From contig JAAROD010000007.1 in the NCBI GenBank assembly GCA_012274445.1, forward strand, positions 62,001 to 126,000: a stretch of 64,000 bases of DNA. The letters are read 5' to 3'. The translations under genes were made by a program, and so were the position numbers. This document shows positions 30,949 through 43,232 of the stretch, one piece after another. The notes beneath the pieces are model-generated. The model worked only from the letters and a program-made list of their open reading frames with translations, was not told the DNA's origin and did not search any database. Each line of letters opens with the position of its first letter. The first letter of the stretch is position 1. The DNA is from Sclerotiophoma versabilis (Eukaryota > Ascomycota > Dothideomycetes > Pleosporales > Didymellaceae).

Positions 30949-31572
30949 ATGGCAGGCAGCAACGCAACAGTGGCTCAACGGTAAGCAAGGCCTCCGAACC
31001 TCCACACGCATGCTTTGTGCTTGGACCTCGTGTAGTCTTTGCGCGCATTCACTGACAGCCTCAGTCTCCAGAAGGAGCTCATGGACATCATGATGAAGCC
31101 CACACCCGGCATCACTGCATTCCCGTCCGACGCCGACATCACACTGTGGACCGCAACCATCGATGGCCCTGTTGACACACCCTACGCCGGACTGATCTTC
31201 AAGCTGTCCATGGAGTTTGCCAACAACTACCCATACTCGCCACCGACAGTGCTATTCAAGACACCCATATACCACCCCAATGTTGACTTCTCGGGGAGGA
31301 TTTGTCTGGATATCTTAAAGGACAAGTGGAGTGCGATCTACAACATTGGCACAGTGTTGTTAAGTTTGCAGAGTCTGTTGGGAGAGCCGAACAAGTAAGC
31401 AGTTTCCTGTGTAATCTCGAGGGACCAAGACTGTGAAAATGAGTTGGTGCTGACAACGAACAGCTCAAGTCCGCTGAATGGCCAGGCCGCTGAGCTCTGG
31501 GACAAGGACCCGGCCGAGTACAAGCGCCTCGTTCTTGCCCGCCACCAGACGCCCGAGGAGCTCGATGCTTAG
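30949..31572 (+). CDS. UBC11: Ubiquitin-conjugating enzyme E2-C (UBE2C/Ubc11)
   Basis: Exons 30949-30980, 31065-31394 and 31464-31572 encode 156 residues. A nearby in-frame acceptor (AG at 31057-31058) would add two residues (LS); I chose the one giving AQRLQKELM, the family form. The UBC fold is complete: HPN at 81-83, active-site Cys91 in GRICLDILKDKWSA, then LLSLQSLLGEPN and SPLN. The ICLDILKDKWSA string and the conserved QSLLGEPN are typical of the E2-C class, which works with the anaphase-promoting complex to start ubiquitin chains on cyclin B and securin. The N-terminal extension is only 11 residues, shorter than in human UBE2C. Confidence 0.88.
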
Positions 31573-34500
31573 AGCGACTTAACGCCCTCTAGTCGCAATT
31601 TAGTGGAGTATCCATGTGTCTTTTCATGTCGCATGTTGTTTTGGCAGCAGCGTTGTGCTTTCTTATTTGGAGTTGGCTAGGAAGGACATGGGTGGAACAG
31701 GCATTGCAGGCGTTTTGTTGGAATAGCTTGAGAAAGTGCTTTGGCGCTATTACTCATCCTCTGCCTTGATGATACTTGCTTCTAGAGTATTGAATGGAGA
31801 CACAACACCTTGAGGCAACCTACACTCCTACCTACGCTGCTTTACCGTACTCACAATATGTCTTTATCAATTCTTTTCCCCCCAGTGGAAGCGAGTGAGA
31901 AGATACGTCACTGTGAGAGGTAAGGCGTCTATAGCGATGGTGCTATGATTGGCACCGGGCACAAGGCGATCATATTGTCCTCTGCGCCACTGCCGCCTCA
32001 GCTCACACACCCCAAGCCGCGCACGTCTCCTCTCGACCATTGAAGTTCTCCACAATGCAAAGGACCTCAGAGATTCCCTGTAACGCTCGCCTTATTGCGC
32101 AACCCATGTCATAAATAGCAGGTGTGAAGCACGCCAATACAGTCTAGTTATGTGGAAGTAAAATCCCCAATCAACTTGTTATGGACTGCCCGAACGAGTT
32201 TAGGAGACGCTGCCGAATTGGGACGCGTGCAGTGTGACATGTTTGGCAATCAATCTGCGAGGCGCCAGAACACGAGCTGGAATGCGAGGGGTTGGGCTGC
32301 ATTTCAAGATCAGTGTGCCTGGTGACTTGCAGAGAGGAGAAATCACTTCGGGAACGGAAAGCGAAGATCTGGAATTGAGGTGTGGATGTAATGGTGAGTG
32401 TGAGGAGGCGTCTGCTCTCTGTGGACGGCTGCGCAAGAGAACGGTGAGCGCTGATCAGGTACCGAGGTGCTGGCACGCGTGTCTGGCAGATCGGCGATTA
32501 CTGTTCGGGTTAGAGCTGTCAAGTTGAGGTCCTGCAAACTGTCAGCGATTCCGGAGCAAATATTGGAATCTGCTACTGAATTGGGGTCCGTGGCTGGATC
32601 GCAAAAGCAAACCGTTGTGGTGTGCTGCGGGAGAACTGGGTGGACCTGCTAGCCAGCCTCAACGTCAAGAAGGGTCCAAAAGAGCGGCATGATTTGGAAC
32701 TTTGCAGGTCGAGGTAACACAGTGATTCCAGAGATTTGGGTTACGTGTGTCATGTTGTAATGATGTTCAAAGCCCCCTCAACCTTTTCGTTGCCGTTGAA
32801 TGCTGCGACGCGCCCAGCTGGCATTCTTACTCAGACTCTGCGGCGCTTTCTCAAAGTCGTCCGGTCTCGCACTCCGGCAATCATGGGGCCTTGAGGTCCT
32901 CGGATGCGGTTACACGAGCCAGGGCGAGCTGGATAAAGGCAACATCGGCACTAGTTCGTTGTTTTTGATGATCTGGTGACTGCAGCTTGTGGTATTTCAT
33001 CTATGTACCCCGCGGCGGCTTTTGCATTTAATATCGACGTGGAAGACGACTTGCTTTCCAGAAACTGCCCGTTATGTGGGGCAAAGTGTGTGAGCTGCAG
33101 GAACGGCACCCTTATTGCTGATGGACAATCGCCTCGAGCTTAAGTCTTAGCAGAGAGTGCTGACAAGGACTCGTCAGCAGGGCATGTTGACGAGTGCCTG
33201 GCATTGTTGCATCAATCGAGCGAGATCCAGCAAGCGCGAGCTCGCCTACCTGCAGTTGTGGTTGCCCACGCACCTGCAGAGTAACAAGTTCGTCCCGGTG
33301 TCCAGTCGGCTACTCCTGCCCGCCACCGAGCCAACCGCGAAATTCCGACACGGATGCATTATTATTAGTCCGTCTTCTAGTGCTCCTTGATTCGCTTCCC
33401 GCGGTCAAAGTGGCTCTGCGTTGTGCTGCACACCGGACTGCATGCCCGGCTCTGTTTGTGAGCTCACGGTGGGAGCGGGCGATTGCCGGAGTGGGGTGGT
33501 GTGTGGATGAGTGCTCGGCTGCGTGGGGAAGGATGTATTGGCAGAAGTGGGTACAAACATGAGCTGGTGATGTAGGTGATATCCACTCCTGAAACGCTGC
33601 CCTTTGGGGCGCTGGGAGCAACAAGTGCGAAGAGCATCTCGCAGCGGCTGCCAGCACGAGCATGCTTGTGTTGCGGGCTAGTTCCAGATGCGGAGGTTCC
33701 GCAACTTAGGGCTGTAACCAAAATAGGACTCGTTCGCTGACCTGAACACCGATGGCTGCGAACCCGCCACACCGGATGACAGCGCGCGCAATGCTCGCAG
33801 CCGACGCCCTATGCCGCGTCGTGCCTGCGGTGCGCTGCTGGTCAGGCGCCCGTGGCCCCCAGAGCACCACGGTCGCCCTGAATTGAGCTGTGTCGTTGTG
33901 AGGCGCGAGGCCAACGGGAGACAAAGACATGGCGACCCTGCAGCCTCGAACGCTGTGCTGGCGCACGTCCGCGGCGAAACAGGTACGCCAGCACCTGCCC
34001 GGCCCTGGCTGGCGTGAGGGACCAGGGTGTTTGGCCCGGCACCCAACTTCCGCCGCTGTCGTTTTTAATGCGCAGAGCGATTTGCTGCCCGGGAGGCCTG
34101 CCACGAGTGACGGTGGAGCTGCCGAGCCTGGCGCGCCAGACCCAGTGCGATGCTCAGGTCAGCCAGCGACGGTGCATGGCGCAGTGCTGGGTGACTCGAG
34201 CAACGACACGAGCGGTCTGAGGAGGCATCAGGGGCTTGGGACTCGAGCACACCCGCACCCAGGCCTGGTTTGCGGCGGCTGATGGATGGCTTGAATCTCT
34301 CATATGGAATGGGAATGAGCCTGCACAGTCAGGCAATGCCTTGCAGAAGGCTCCCATCTCATGTAGCACGAGGTGGCTCTCATGCGGGCCGCCGCTGGAT
34401 TTGGCATCCAGAACTGGGTACGCCTCGACCGCCCTTGTCCGGCTCCACCGCCCTCACAGGCATGCACGCTCGCCCAACATCACGCTTCGCTCGGCTGCCA

Positions 34501-35029
34501 CTGCCACTGCTGCTGCTGCTGCTGCTGCTCCTCCTCCTCGCTCTTGCACTTGACCTGCACCTGACTTGCACTTGCACTTGACTCGACTTGCCTTGCCTTG
34601 CCTTGCACTCGCACTCGCACCTGCACTTGCATTTGTGCGGTGTGTCTGCAAGCCTGGAACGGTCCTGCCTGCGGTTCATTCCATTCGTGACCGCCAATCG
34701 TTTCAGCACCGTACCTTGACACCCGTGCGCGTCTGCTCCGCTTGCTGGGAATCCGGGACCGCCGCGCTATGACAGTCTGACCGACCTTGTCTGACGGTCC
34801 TCTGAGCAGCGAGCCCTTTGTTCGCTCCTCGTCACTCTTCGAGTGCCAACACCCGACCAAACACCAGCAGCTCAGGGACGGGCCGCCACTTACGCCCGCT
34901 CTGACTGCTTGCTTACCTCACAGTGCCTGGGTGCTCTCTCTATGCAGTGCTTCCGTTGACGACATCTCCGGGTGCGAGCTCCAGGCCTCTTCCGCCTCTC
35001 CGCAGGGACGATACGCCAGAACACCAGCC
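31573..35029. other. 3.4-kb gene-poor region with low-complexity 3' half
   Basis: No supported gene lies between E2-C and ELL. The left part is ordinary spacer. From about 33100 the sequence becomes GC-rich with many overlapping open frames on both strands, none with a domain. The last 500 bp before ELL are pyrimidine-skewed on the plus strand and include triplet and hexamer repeats. It may hold a long 5' leader or a noncoding transcript. Confidence 0.45.
34507..34640 (+). repeat. CTG/CTC triplets and CACTTG-like hexamer repeats
   Basis: A run of about seven CTG units (34507-34529) passes into CTC units. Diverged CACTTG, CCTTG and CACTCG units follow to about 34640. The tract lies about 400-520 bp upstream of the ELL start codon. 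Confidence 0.75.
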
Positions 35030-37359
35030 ATGACGACGGCCATGCACCCATCCGGAGGCATTGCCCTCGTTGGAGCCCCGAATGGCGACATCGGAGACAG
35101 ACCGCCGCCGGTCCAGGCCATGCTGGTGGACATGACCCAGGACATTGTCGACGAGCTCCTCGAGAGCATGAGGAGCGGGAAACCGCCTCAGATACTCTTT
35201 GGACGCACTCCTGTATGTGTACCCATGTTCCTTGGAGCGTGCCGTGCACCCCCCAGTTGTTGCTGCTGCATTGGGGCGGTGGAGCTCGATTCGAGCATGG
35301 CAAGAGCGACCAGCGCTAACGGGCACCACCACAGCAACTCAAAGTCGGCGACAAGACCCACGTGCTGCAGAGCAGTCCCGAGACGCACACGTACGAGCTG
35401 TACAAATCCAGCCGCCCTGGCTGCGACCATGACCTCGACTTCGCCGCCGTCATCAACCACAACCTCATTGTGCAGGAGGCCGCAGATGTGACAGCGGGCG
35501 TTGACTCAGCCCTGGCCACTCTCAAGAGTAGCATGGCTGCCATCTCAGAGTTCAAGGAAGCCAACAAGTATGCCTCCCCGGTGTTCCCATGGCTGCCCGA
35601 CCATCTCTGTAGTCGAGTTGAGAAACTCGAGCAACCCTACCCCCTTGCACTGCGTGCATTACGCGTAGGAAAAGTGACATGAGAACACTTGGACTGACAA
35701 TTGTTGCAATCCAGAACTATCGTCGGCGATGCTACTCCTGTTCGCACTCCTGGTCACCGCCGGTACCCTTCGACAGGCTTCAAGCCGGTGCACCTCGCTC
35801 CATCCAAAGTCGGCTCGCCGCTGCCGAACATGCCTGCCTCGCCCATGGACAAGCGTCCACCCACCTCGCAGCCAAGCGGTACTCACGAAGCCGTTGTGGC
35901 TGCCCTCCGTATTCCCGTTATCCACCTCCTCGCCCGTGAGCCGGCCACAGACACTTCTCTGGCTAAGACATGTCGCACATCCGCCGCCAGCATGCGAGAG
36001 CTCCTGCCCAAGATTGCCAAACGCTCGACTCAAGACACAGACAAGTGGCAGCTGACTGACAAGTCCTATCGCGAGATCAACCCCTATAACTTTCCATACT
36101 CGACCTCTGAAGAGCGAGAGCAGGCGATAGAAGGTGCAATCAAGGCTTTTGATCGCCTCCGGTTAACCAAGGACGACAAGCTTTGGCAGATTCTGCTGCC
36201 ACGTGAGGAGCGAGGACAGGGCAAATGCTTATCGCGTTCCAAGGTGAAGCCTCTAGAAGCCAAGCCCAAAGCTTCAACGCCTCTGCATAAGGTGTCAGAT
36301 TTTACAAAGAAGAAGCCTGCCGCGAAGAAGACCGATGACAAGACCTCTGAGAAGAAGATCGATGGCGAGAAGAAGATCAAGACGGTCAAGGAGGGTGCTG
36401 CCAGCAAGCTGAGCAAGGCAGCGAAGGAGAGGATTGTGGGCCAAGACAAGCCAGCTGCAAAGGAGACCAAGGAGGACGTCACAAAAGCAGCACCGCCAGC
36501 ATCAGCCTCAGCCTCCTTATCTGACAGCAAGGCTGCCGCTCGCCCTGCTCCATCGACCGAAGCCCCCAAGATCCGTACCAAGAAGATATCTACGGCCGAA
36601 GTAAACTCTTCCAACTCCACACCGCGCACGAAGTCCAAGACGACCGTTGCACGCGACTCCTACCAGAACCGCCAGCACAGGCCTGTCAAACCTGTGTACA
36701 ACACGAAGCCAAAGAACCCTTCTCCTCTGTCAGCTTCGCCACCAGTCAACGCCAGCGACTTTGAAGACAACCATCCTGTGCATAAGGCTCTTGCTGCTGC
36801 TGCTTCGCCCGTCAAGTCATCATACGGCAACTCAGATCGGTCGCTGAAGCGCAAAGCAAACGACATCGACAGCAACATTCACAACCATAGTCTGGCTGTA
36901 AAGAAGCCCAGTGCCGATCGCACAACGTCTAAGCACACCCCTTCGCATACCAACGGCAGGCTCAACGGCTCTACCTCTTCTAGTAACAGCTCTTTCAAGC
37001 GCAAGTCTGACGATTCCTCCACCTCAAATACACCCACCACCGCCCCGAAGGTTCGCAAGATCACCAGCATCAATGTTGGCCTCGCTTCTCGCTACAGCCA
37101 CAACAGCTCTCATCCTTCCCCCGGTGACTCATCATCCTCGACTACATCACCTACCGCTCCAAGCTTGAGTTTCCGCCAGACAGTCGAACTATCTCAAAAG
37201 TTTCAAAAGTATTACACCAAGTACGAAGAACTGTACTGGAAGTTGACCGAGGCCACGTCTCCACCTACCGAAGCACAGAGAAATGATCTGCTAAAGATGC
37301 ACAAGAAGTTGGAGGAGATGAAGAGGGAAATTAAGGCCGGCGCCAGGGTGCAGCGCTAA
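35030..37359 (+). CDS. ELL1: RNA polymerase II elongation factor ELL
   Basis: Exons 35030-35212, 35335-35567 and 35715-37359 encode 686 residues. Joins read GRTP/QLKVGD and EANK/TIVGDA; the intron before exon 2 has a CTAAC branch site. The N-terminal domain (about 1-240) matches the fungal ELL region, with LQSSPETHTYELYKS and INHNLIVQEAADVTAGVDSAL. The middle (about 250-610) is Lys/Ser/Thr-rich and disordered. The last 60 residues (KFQKYYTKYEELYWKL) form a helical occludin/ELL-like domain. ELL suppresses pausing of RNA polymerase II and in fission yeast acts with Eaf1. The first ATG in frame is 35030, although the frame is open further upstream. Confidence 0.82.
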
Positions 37360-38332
37360 TGCAAGAAGAAAACATGACAGGCCTGCACCAACCTGGGCGC
37401 TTGATGCGCGATTTAATGGACGCTTCTGGTCCTTGTACCCGTGGTTATAGAAGTTGTACCGGGGACAGCAGCAAGTTGCATATCGAGGAGGGCTTGAGAA
37501 ATCTCCGTCCTTTGGGACATTTTACGGCGCATTGCTCTTTGTCATTGATTTGCATAACATGTTGCACTGCAACTGTTGGATGGGATGCATTTGGAATCTG
37601 GCGTTTTTGCGACATCTCTGTTATCTTTAGTAACACTGGGGACTTGGAATCACCCAACATGTGCAGTAACGACAAATGATGCATAATGGCCATATAAAAG
37701 GATCGCGTCAGTCTATATATACCCTTCATAGTACAAACAATCAAGACATAGTATCGAAACTTCGTATTCTGCCTGTACCCATCAATGCTCGACACTGAAC
37801 CCTCGGAGCCTCTACCAAATCACTCTAGCGCTCAGCTCATCTGTGCGGCCAATCCTGAACAGCCGCACGAACTCGAAGTACGGTGCCGAACAAACAGCCG
37901 AGAATTAACCTCCAGCAGCCACAACTCAACACATGCGTGATCATTCAATGACAACTTCTCCGCAATTGGGTAGAGATGCTTTGCATTGCAATTGACCCGG
38001 ACCGTGCCGATCGCGCACCTTTAAGGTTCCAGGGGTCCAGCCAAGCAGATCGCACGGCTGATCTAGCGGCGGGCTACTGCTACCCCCACGCATCCTTGTC
38101 AGCCCTACAAGATCTGTGACGCAGTCGTGAGCATCACCATGATACAACTGCAATTCATCTACACTCATATCCTGCGCCACTACACTACTTGCAATCATTC
38201 TTGATGCGCTTTCTTCGCAACATTAGAACAAGTCTGGGAAAGAGACGTTACGCACAGGTCCACGACGTCAGGGTTGAATACTCGAGATACCCTGCAAAAG
38301 ACATACTGGAGAAGGAATCGAGCGAAGACAAC
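37360..38332. other. Intergenic region, no gene seen
   Basis: This 970-bp spacer lies between two plus-strand genes. A TATAAAAGG word at about 37694 could be a promoter element, but it is far (about 640 bp) from the next start codon. No repeat or domain-bearing frame is seen. Confidence 0.4.
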
Positions 38333-38859
38333 ATGTCGCAGTCACTCAACGGTATGTTCGCACCCTTCACCACAATCATAACGAGAGGTATTTAGCATCA
38401 AGACAAGTCTCCACACAGGCTTTACAGCCGGTGCAGTATACCCAGCTCTGCGCCAGCCAGTTTCCAATACAAAGGCCCTAGACCACGCTCTAACAGACTT
38501 CAGTCTTCAAGAAACCCCTTACCCTCCACTCTACACAGCCCTTGACAGGCTTCACTCGCTCCGGCTACTGCGAAGCACCCAAATCTGACAGAGGCAATCA
38601 CAGTATCGCTGCTATCGTTACGGAAGAGTTTCTCGACTACAGCGCCGCACAGGGAAACAACTTGCGCGACGTTGGACTGAAAGGGGGATGCAAGTGGTGT
38701 CTATGCGTGTCAAGGTGGAAGGAGGCTTTTGAGAACAGGACTGGCAATGATGACAAGAAGGTGCCTAAGATAGTTCTGAAGGCTACAAACCAGAGAGCGC
38801 TGGAGGGCGTGGATCTGGAGACTTTGAAGAAGTTTGCAATTGATAAGGATGAGAATTAA
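38333..38859 (+). CDS. DUF2237 family protein
   Basis: Exons 38333-38351 and 38504-38859 encode 124 residues. The intron is 152 bp, the longest in the window, with a TCTAACAG branch site near its end. The join gives MSQSLNVFKKPLTLHS, and the following QPLTGFTRSGYCEA, VTEEFLDYSAAQGNNL and GGCKWCLCVSRWKEA segments are the conserved blocks of DUF2237, a short Cys-containing family shared by bacteria and eukaryotes with no assigned reaction. The paired Cys of WCLC and the upstream Cys of GYC are kept. The frame is open upstream to ATG 38204, which would add 43 residues with a basic N-terminus (MRFLRNIRTSLGKRRY), possibly a mitochondrial form. Confidence 0.8.
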
Positions 38860-39161
38860 ATGCAGAAGACTCGAAGAAAACGGGAAATTTTAAGCCGTAA
38901 GCATCCAGATCCGCTTTTCAAAGTGCATTAACAACGCTATGTGCAGTTGTTCAGACATCTTATTATATCGACATGAACTTCACATTTCTCAGACTCTCTT
39001 GCAGCAACTGCTGCCGTCGCGTGATGACATCGTACCCCGCACTAGCGGTCTTCGCTTGCTCCTGCCTCATCATCACCGCCCTGACTCACCTGCAGTGGAC
39101 GGCTATTCAGGTACTCAAGTGGGATCCCAATCAACCCCCAATCAAGCATAATATTTCCACA
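38860..39161. other. Short intergenic spacer
   Basis: This 300-bp spacer separates DUF2237 from the small zinc-ribbon gene. The frame of the downstream gene is open back to 38973 and encodes a hydrophobic stretch, so a longer product with a membrane segment cannot be excluded. Confidence 0.4.
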
Positions 39162-39423
39162 ATGGTCCTCTGCCCTGAATGTGGAGCTGGTGCGGACCTG
39201 ACTAAGGACGGAAGCTACGCGCATTGCGCTTCTTGTGTGTGCCCCACGATTAGTGCTCGATGGGAAGATGAACGCTGACTGTATCCTTCATTCAGGTAAC
39301 ACAATCTTCGAACCAGGGAAGGAGGGCAGTCACTATAGGGGCAGTGGGAGCGGTTCTGGTGACAAAGAGGAGGAGCAGCGGAAGAAGGACGAAAGCAAGA
39401 AGGAGACTGGTAGCAAGAGCTGA
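39162..39423 (+). CDS. 66-residue zinc-ribbon-like protein
   Basis: Exons 39162-39234 and 39296-39423 encode 66 residues. A 61-bp intron (GTGTGT donor, CAG acceptor) splits a Cys codon and joins YAHCAS-C to NTIFEPGKEG. Residues 4-7 (CPEC) and 22-25 (CASC) form two CxxC knuckles 14 residues apart, the spacing of a small zinc ribbon. The C-terminal half is Gly/Ser then Lys/Glu-rich and probably disordered. Function is unknown; such stand-alone ribbons occur in RNA- or ribosome-associated proteins. Its size and intron make it easy to miss. Confidence 0.6.
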
Positions 39424-40901
39424 TCGATGTTGCACTCCCATAGGTACGATGCAAATCTTAGCTTTGAGCTGTTTCGAGTGATAATTGACCAGTTTCTTCC
39501 AATAGACAATCATTGCGAATATTGAACAACTTATCATTTGACGTACCATACGCTACATGAGACCAATTTGCAAACCTACAAGCCAGCCAGATAGATGTTG
39601 ACTTTAGTAAGGAACAAACAGAGACAAAGTAAGTGAACGTAACAGACTGCTTGATAGAATCTCAAATCTGAGCCCAAAAGTCTTCGCACATTGAATACAC
39701 CTTCGGGACATGAAGCAAAGAAAGGCAACACAATCACCGGACCGTCAAGCAGTGTCAGCACGCTCCTGCACCATTGACGATAGATGCATGCGGTACACGT
39801 CTTGATAGTTGTTGATGTTGTGTCACAATTGCTATAGTGATCGACAGGCACGATGGAATGCGCGGGTGTATTCCACAACACCGTTCTCCAGTACGTTCTA
39901 GAAATACTGATGGCAATAGAAGTAAACGCAAGGGCCTCGCTGTAGACAGTGGAGACCTGCATCGAAGTCAGTTTCGCAGGTCTAACAAAACTTACCCAAG
40001 CCAACCTCATCTTCATCAACATCCTCGATGGCATGCTTGTTGCGGAAAGACCATTGGATTCCTATGATGTCCAGGTTTACTAGGAGGTTCTTGATGGCAT
40101 ATTCACGGTCCTCTCATGTCGAAACGTAATGTGCTGTTTGGTTAACCATCATGTCAATATCGCTTGCCGGCCTACTTCTGCAGACAAACAATACAGAGCC
40201 ACAGATTGTGCTTTGTCTTACGTCTTTGGGGATGCTTCAAAGCCGCATCTTTGACCCCGCCTCGGCAATGTATGTGCTTGGTCCGCGAGTAGAAGCCTGG
40301 GAGGTCGTTGAGCAAGAAGACGGTACATGAAGGGCTACCAACGCGGCGGATCTAGCCTCGTAATCTTTGTGTTCAGAGCTTATCGATAGGCGTCGCTGTC
40401 TACTGTCTTGGCCGCAACAATGTCATCTTCAATGTTCAACACCGTGTACCAATGCATCTTCAAATCATCAATATACGTTCTACAGCTGGCCGAGTTGCGA
40501 TGTCATAACGTTCGCGATGCTATCTCGACCCTGGACGTCGCTGTGGGGCCGGAGCCTCTTTAATCGGCCGTTAACGCGTCATGGCGTGAATCAATTTCGA
40601 ACACCTCCGACATACTCATTTTGCGTCTTTGGAGCTGTCCTTCTACTTTTGTCGTGATGCTCGAGGTAACGTTCGCTGAGTAGTACTTTCTGAACCAGGT
40701 GTCGCCGTTCCCTTCGTTGTCACTTGCGCTTCGTTACCCCTTCGGTAGCTAGACAAACTCGCTTTTCACCACGTTACACTCTTGGCTCGTCCAGCTTTGC
40801 ATTTCCAGCTTGCCGTCGCATGCTCACATATTGCTGTGATACGTTTGCACGTCGAATGCTTCCACGTTGCCCCTAGATACGACCTTGCTAGAACACGCGC
40901 C
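39424..40901. other. Intergenic region with a possible gene remnant
   Basis: This 1.48-kb spacer precedes the TM9 gene. On the plus strand one frame runs from ATG 39853 and is broken only by two TAG codons over about 230 bp, then decays. A 152-codon minus-strand frame (39576-40034) overlaps it and has no recognisable domain. I call neither as a gene. Confidence 0.4.
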
Positions 40902-43023
40902 ATGCGCACATCGATAATAGCCAGCTCCTTGCTGGCCCTCACGCAAGCCTTCTATATACCAGGTCAGCCTTTCAGTCTTGCTGGTAGACCCATACTGATA
41001 GACCCCAGGTCTCTCGTACAGAAGCTATCGTGACGGCGACACAATACCACTTCTCGTCAACAAGGTGTACTCCGACTACAGCGAACTGCAGTATGCGTTC
41101 ACCGAACTTCCCTTCGTCTGCCCGCCGACCGGCCGCGTACGCGCGGGACATGTTACGAGCGGGACGAGCATAACTCTCAATCTTGGCGAGGTGTTGCGTG
41201 GTGACCGCATCGTCATTTCTGACTACGAGCTAGTCATGGGTGTCGATGAGGAAGCGCGGTATCTGTGCAGCCAGACAATCGGCCTCGAAGGCATACAGAG
41301 AGCAAAGGAACTCATACGGAATGGATACGTCGCTGAGTGGATCGTAGACAATCTACCCGGTGCCACCAGCTTCCAAACAACAGACAAGAGCAAGAAGTAC
41401 TACGCAGCAGGGTTCAAAGTCGGTGACGAGACACCATCAGGACCAGGTGGATCAGGTAGACCTGCCGAATACCTACTCAACAACCACGTCACACTGGTCA
41501 TTCGATATCACCGTGCCCCGGGAAAGGATGGCGACAAGGGCAAGAAGGTCGTTGTTGGTTTCGAGGTGTTTCCAAAAAGCATCACGGCGGACGGCCGAAA
41601 TGAGTCTGGTCTTCCAGCACATATCGAAGGCGAACACGAACCACTCGTCCTAGTTCCTCAAACCAATAGCACAAATACCACCGACGCCGAAACCCAGCCT
41701 ACGACTTTGACCATACCCTACACATACTCAGTTTACTGGCGTGAAGATGACCGTCTTGAGTGGCAGAATCGTTGGGACATGTACTTTGTAGCAAAGGATG
41801 ATACCGTTAACGTGCATTGGCTGGCTATCGTCAATTCCTTGGTCATATGCGGCTTGCTTACTGCTATTTTGTCCGTCGTCCTGACACGCACAATCCGCAG
41901 CGACATCGGAGGTTGTCACGACATCGGCCTAGCTAGCATGAAATCCAAACCTAACCGCAAGTCATCGTCGCCAAAAAGAGAGAAGAGCAACCTCCTCGGA
42001 CCTTTGGCAGACTCCGATACGGATGACGTTGACTTGGACGAAGACGTTGAAGATATCACAGGCTGGAAACTGCTCCATGGCGATGTCTTCAGAGCACCAG
42101 CTTACGGTGGTATTCTCGCCCCTCTTGTTGGTTCTGGTATGCAGCTCCTCTACATGGCATTTGGTCTCCTTGTTCTCAGCACATTGGGCGTGCTCAACCC
42201 AAGCTTCCGTGGTGGTTACGTCAGCGTGGGTGTAGGGTTGTTCGTTTTCGCCGGCGTCTTCTCCGGATACTTCTCAGCTCGCATATACAAATCGTTCGGA
42301 GGCCAGCTGTGGCAGAAGAATATCATCATTACGGCGACTTTGGTCCCAGGTCTTCTATTCGCGACCGTCTTCATCCTCAATCTCTTTGTATGGATTCAGG
42401 CTTCAAGCACGGCACTGCCTTTTGGTACACTCGTCGCACTCATAGCACTCTGGCTCTTTGTGCAGCTTCCGCTGGTCTACGTTGGTGGTTGGTTCGGTTT
42501 CGAGCGTATGGGCGCATACACACACCCTATCACAGCGAACGTTATTCCTCGTCAAATTCCCGATAAGCGTTGGTACTTCAAGAGTGGACAGAGACTGCTT
42601 CTTGCGGGCTTTGTGCCGTTCATGGTCATCTTCGTCGAATTGATGTTCGTTGTCAAGAGCTTGTGGGTGGACAAAACTACATACTACTACGCTTTCGGCT
42701 TTACGGGAGTTGTCAGCGCTGTACTGGCAGTCACTGTTGTCGAGGTAACTCTTGTTGCCATATACTTCCTACTACGCTCAGAAAACTACCACTGGTGGTG
42801 GCACTCCTTCGCAATCGGCGGCTCCGCTTCCATTTGGGTATATGCCTATCTGGTCTACTGCTACTTCACTAAGCTTCGTATCAGCGGTTTCGTATCGAGT
42901 CTGTTATTTTTCGCCTACGGATTCCTAGCCTGTGGCGTGTTTGCGCTACTCACCGGTACTATCGGCTTTCTTGCAGCTTACGCTTTCGTAAGAAGGATAT
43001 ACGGTGCCATCAAGGTCGACTGA
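40902..43023 (+). CDS. TM9 superfamily (EMP70/nonaspanin) protein
   Basis: Exons 40902-40962 and 41009-43023 encode 691 residues. The 46-bp intron split gives QAFYIPG/LSYRSYRDGD, matching the family's mature N-terminus after a cleaved signal peptide (about 1-17). The lumenal domain includes GDTIPLLVNKVYSDYSELQYAF, CPPTGR and VAEWIVDNLPGA. From about residue 255 nine membrane spans follow, with a large cytosolic loop after the first that contains an acidic patch (SDTDDVDLDEDVED). The protein ends AIKVD, a KxD-type COPI-binding Golgi-retention signal of TM9 proteins. These proteins act in Golgi/endosome sorting of membrane proteins and in yeast affect copper balance, adhesion and filamentous growth. 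Closest type is probably TMN2, but I am not sure. Confidence 0.9.
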
Positions 43024-43232
43024 AGTGTATTTGAGATATCAATGGAGTACATGCGCGATCTAGCGCGACAAGCGTTTAGTCCTTTCAATCCATTAATCTA
43101 TCAAGCAGGATCCCTTCAACGCGGACCGGTTTGTGGAAGTAAGGAACTTCATTCATACTCGTCATGAATATTGCAGAATCACATGCAGGATTGCATTGAT
43201 AGGTAGGACAATATTAGTCACCCATACATACT

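Noticed and set aside
33678..34104. Overlapping open frames on both strands upstream of ELL
   Set aside because: Several frames are open at once because the DNA is GC-rich; none has a domain or consistent codon use.
39576..40034. 152-codon minus-strand open frame
   Set aside because: No domain; overlaps a plus-strand frame that looks more protein-like although broken.
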